Shown: in pieces, positions 61,915 to 64,000 of the stretch | Numbering within the stretch: position 1 is the first letter of the stretch | Layout of the letters: each line of letters starts with the position of its first letter | Assembly: GCF_014203855.1 (NCBI RefSeq) | Contig: NZ_JACHJV010000001.1 | Span: 2,542,001-2,606,000, forward strand | Direction of reading: 5' to 3' | Length of the DNA stretch: 64,000 bases | Origin: Kitasatospora kifunensis | Lineage (GTDB): Bacteria; Actinomycetota; Actinomycetes; Streptomycetales; Streptomycetaceae | Notes under the pieces: model-generated | What the model was told of the DNA's origin: nothing | Seen by the model: the letters and a program-made list of their open reading frames with translations, nothing else | Databases searched by the model: none | Position numbers and translations under genes: made by a program

Positions 61915-64000
61915 CTACAGCCGTGGGTCCACCGGCTCGGACTCCAGCGCGAGGACCGCGAACACCGGCTCGTGCACCCGCCAGAGCGGCTCGCCGCCGG
62001 CCAGCCGGTCCAGTGCCTCCAGGCCCAGTGCGTACTCCCGCAGCGCCAGCGAGCGCTTGTGGCCCAGCGCCCGCTGCCGCAGTGCGCCGAGGTGCTCGGT
62101 GTAGTCCGGACCGTAGATCAACCGCAGGTACTCCCGGCCACGGACCTTCAGCCCCGGCTGCACCAGGCCACCAGGGCGCCCCTCCCCCGGCGCGGTGCGC
62201 ACCAGCGAGGCGAGCGGCTTGACCACCATGCCCTCGCCACCGGCTGCGGTCAGCTCCTCCCACCAGGCGATGCCGGCGGCGATCGAGGCCTCGTCCTCGG
62301 TGTCGACCAGGAGACGGCCGGTGGCGCGCAGCAGCGGCTCGGGCCGTTGCCGGTCGGCCGACCGTTGCCGGTTGGCCGACTGCTGTGCTGCCGACTGCTG
62401 TTCTGTCGGCCGCTCGTCAGCCTCCTGCTCGTCTACCGGCTGCTCGTCCACCCACTGCTCGTCCACCCACTGCTCGTCCGCCGCGACCAGGCGGTCGATC
62501 CAGGCGAGGTGCTCGTCGTGCGGCCGGACCGCGAGGTTGGCACCCTCGGCGGCGAGCACCTGGAAGGGCGCCAGCCGGACCCCGCGGAGCCCCTCGGTGG
62601 GCCAGCAGTAGCGACGGTAGGCGTCGCTGAACGCCTCCGCGTCCACCACCCGGCGCCGATGGCGTTCGGTCAGCTCGGCCAGCCCGTCGATGCCTCGGGC
62701 ACCGGTGCGCTCCAGCGCGGCCAGCACCTCGGGCAGTGCCGAGCGCGCCGCGGCACCCACCGCCGCGTACTGACGACGCAGCAACTCAAGTGCCTTGAGC
62801 GACCAGGGCAGCAGCTCGGCATCGAGCAGCAACCAGTCGGTGGCCAGCTCGGCGAAGAGGCCGGACCGCTCGGCGGCGGCCCGCACGCGGTCCAACAGCG
62901 CCGCGGTCAGCTGCCGGTCGCCGAGGAAGGCACGCCCCGTCCTGGTCCAGATCGCGCCGGGCCCGGCCAGGCCGAACCGCTTCTCCAACGCCTGCGGATC
63001 GCGGGCCACCAACAGCACGGCCCGTGAGCCCATGTGCTTCTCTTCGCAGATCAGCTGGCGCACACCGTCCGCCCGGTAGGCGAAGAAGGCCTCCTCCGGG
63101 TGCTCCAGGTACCCCTCGCGGCGCGAGGTGGCGCTCGGCGCCATGGTGGGCGGCAGGTAGCCGAGCAGGCGCGGGTCGAGGGCGAAGCGGCTCATCACCT
63201 CCAGCGCGGCGGCGGCGTTCTCCTCGCGGACCGAGATCCGCCCGTGCAGCGAGGTCTCCACCACCCGGCGCCCCGTCACATCGGCGAGATCCAGCGGGCG
63301 CCCCTCCCGGGCGCCCGGGGCGTCGGTGAGCATCGGCCGCACCGGCGCGTACCACTCCTGCTCGGCCGGGACGCTGACCAGTTCGCGCTCCGGGTAGCGC
63401 AGCGCGGTGAGGCTGCCGCCGAAGACGCAGCCGGTGTCCAGGCAGATGGTGTTGTTGAGGAAGCTCGCCACCGGCACCGGAGTGTGGCCGTAGACCACCA
63501 GGGCCTTGCCCCGGTACTCCTCCGCCCACGGGTAGCGGACCGGCAGACCGAACTCGTCGGTCTCACCGGTGGTGTCCCCGTACAGGGCGTGCGAACGGAC
63601 CCGGCCCGAGTTGCGCCCGTGGTACTTCTCCGGCAGGCCCGCGTGGCAGACCACCAGTCGACCGCCGTCCAACAGGTAGTGGCTGACCAGATCGCGCATG
63701 AACGCCCGGACCTCGGCGCGGAACTCCTCCGGCTCGGCTGCCAGTTGGTCCAGCGACTCCTGCAGGCCGTGCGCGACGGTGACCTGACGCCCACCCATCG
63801 CCCGCCCGAGCTTGTTCTCGTGGTTGCCGGGCACGCAGAGCGCGTGCCCGGCCGCCACCATGCCCATCACCAGGCGCAGCACGCCCGGGGTGTCAGGGCC
63901 GCGGTCGACCAGGTCGCCGACGAAGACGGCCGTGCGGCCCTCGGGGTGCTCGGCATCGACCGGGCGGCCCTGATCGTCGCGGGTGAGGCGGTAGCCGAGC
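61915..64000 (-). CDS. pnkp: Polynucleotide kinase-phosphatase (Pnkp), phosphatase and ligase domains; cut by window edge
   Basis: About 695 visible residues. The calcineurin-type phosphatase domain comes first ([41 protein letters not shown]). The ligase-like adenylyltransferase domain follows, with the AMP-accepting Lys in [14 protein letters not shown] and EGMVVKPL near the end. The N-terminal kinase domain must lie beyond 64000. Bacterial Pnkp repairs RNA broken by ribotoxins together with the methyltransferase Hen1. A Glu/Gln/Arg-rich low-complexity insert (about 62340-62480) interrupts the ligase domain. The stop at 61915 ends SEPVDPRL. Confidence 0.93.
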   Translation of the reverse strand, partial: LGYRLTRDDQGRPVDAEHPEGRTAVFVGDLVDRGPDTPGVLRLVMGMVAAGHALCVPGNHENKLGRAMGGRQVTVAHGLQESLDQLAAEPEEFRAEVRAFMRDLVSHYLLDGGRLVVCHAGLPEKYHGRNSGRVRSHALYGDTTGETDEFGLPVRYPWAEEYRGKALVVYGHTPVPVASFLNNTICLDTGCVFGGSLTALRYPERELVSVPAEQEWYAPVRPMLTDAPGAREGRPLDLADVTGRRVVETSLHGRISVREENAAAALEVMSRFALDPRLLGYLPPTMAPSATSRREGYLEHPEEAFFAYRADGVRQLICEEKHMGSRAVLLVARDPQALEKRFGLAGPGAIWTRTGRAFLGDRQLTAALLDRVRAAAERSGLFAELATDWLLLDAELLPWSLKALELLRRQYAAVGAAARSALPEVLAALERTGARGIDGLAELTERHRRRVVDAEAFSDAYRRYCWPTEGLRGVRLAPFQVLAAEGANLAVRPHDEHLAWIDRLVAADEQWVDEQWVDEQPVDEQEADERPTEQQSAAQQSANRQRSADRQRPEPLLRATGRLLVDTEDEASIAAGIAWWEELTAAGGEGMVVKPLASLVRTAPGEGRPGGLVQPGLKVRGREYLRLIYGPDYTEHLGALRQRALGHKRSLALREYALGLEALDRLAGGEPLWRVHEPVFAVLALESEPVDPRL
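62402..62480 (-). repeat. DEQWV-type pentapeptide repeat inside pnkp
   Basis: 15-bp units (TGCTCGTCCACCCAC on the plus strand) repeat exactly at 62441-62455 and 62456-62470 and more loosely leftward. They encode [20 protein letters not shown], followed by a Gln/Arg/Ser stretch. The insert looks disordered and surface-exposed. Confidence 0.85.

Overview
The window is high-GC actinobacterial DNA. Its genes read like the conserved core of a Streptomycetaceae chromosome (Streptomyces or Kitasatospora): obg-rpmA-rplU-rne, mreBCD-mrdA-rodA, ndk, folC-valS, clpX-clpP2-clpP1-tig, pepN, ngcEFG, acnA and argF, with GTG starts, purine-rich ribosome sites and U-poor GC hairpin terminators. The left edge cuts obg and the right edge cuts a polynucleotide kinase-phosphatase (Pnkp) gene.

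Layout. 1-6344 holds obg, L27, L21, RNase E and a TIGR03936-type protein, all on the minus strand. About 6353-21247 is an integrated mobile element of about 14.9 kb, bounded by a perfect 36-bp direct repeat. It sits in the extreme 3' end of a B12-binding radical SAM gene (21170-23128) and separates that gene from its TIGR03936 partner. 23258-35513 carries the cell-elongation cluster followed by ndk, a DUF4233 protein, folC and valS. 35672-37385 is a tandem pair of QPGYG-rich membrane-anchored proteins, followed by a 161-bp inverted-repeat element. 37633-42210 is the Clp/trigger-factor proteostasis block. 42444-52521 holds two tRNAs, a small membrane protein, a PP2C phosphatase, an Eis-like acetyltransferase, rpiB, bioY, an amino-acid permease and pepN. 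52592-64000 holds a GlcNAc/chitobiose-type ABC transporter, a mycothiol-dependent-type enzyme, aconitase, an orphan PIN protein, argF and the Pnkp-type RNA-repair enzyme.

The element is an AICE (actinomycete integrative and conjugative element) in gene content: a RepSA-type HUH initiator, an FtsK/SpoIIIE-type Tra protein, a small membrane protein, a SCO3933-type protein and a divergent GntR/UTRA regulator facing an inverted-repeat operator. Its integrase is a large serine recombinase rather than the tyrosine type usual for AICEs. Its cargo includes an ATP-binding/TPR-regulator module with palindromes in the shared promoter, an RDD membrane protein, a cytochrome P450 relic, and a lower-GC gene for a two-HTH + SRA + HNH protein that looks like a modification-dependent restriction nuclease. 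Integration replaces the last two codons of the radical SAM gene with element DNA. The new stop overlaps the start of a 66-codon element gene, so the element may be reading out host transcription.

The most unusual points are this host-coupled small ORF, the HTH-HTH-SRA-HNH nuclease, the serine-integrase AICE whose attachment arm resembles the target gene, the 161-bp hairpin element next to clpX, and the paired palindromes upstream of acnA. Family assignments rest on motifs and recollection of families; no database was searched.
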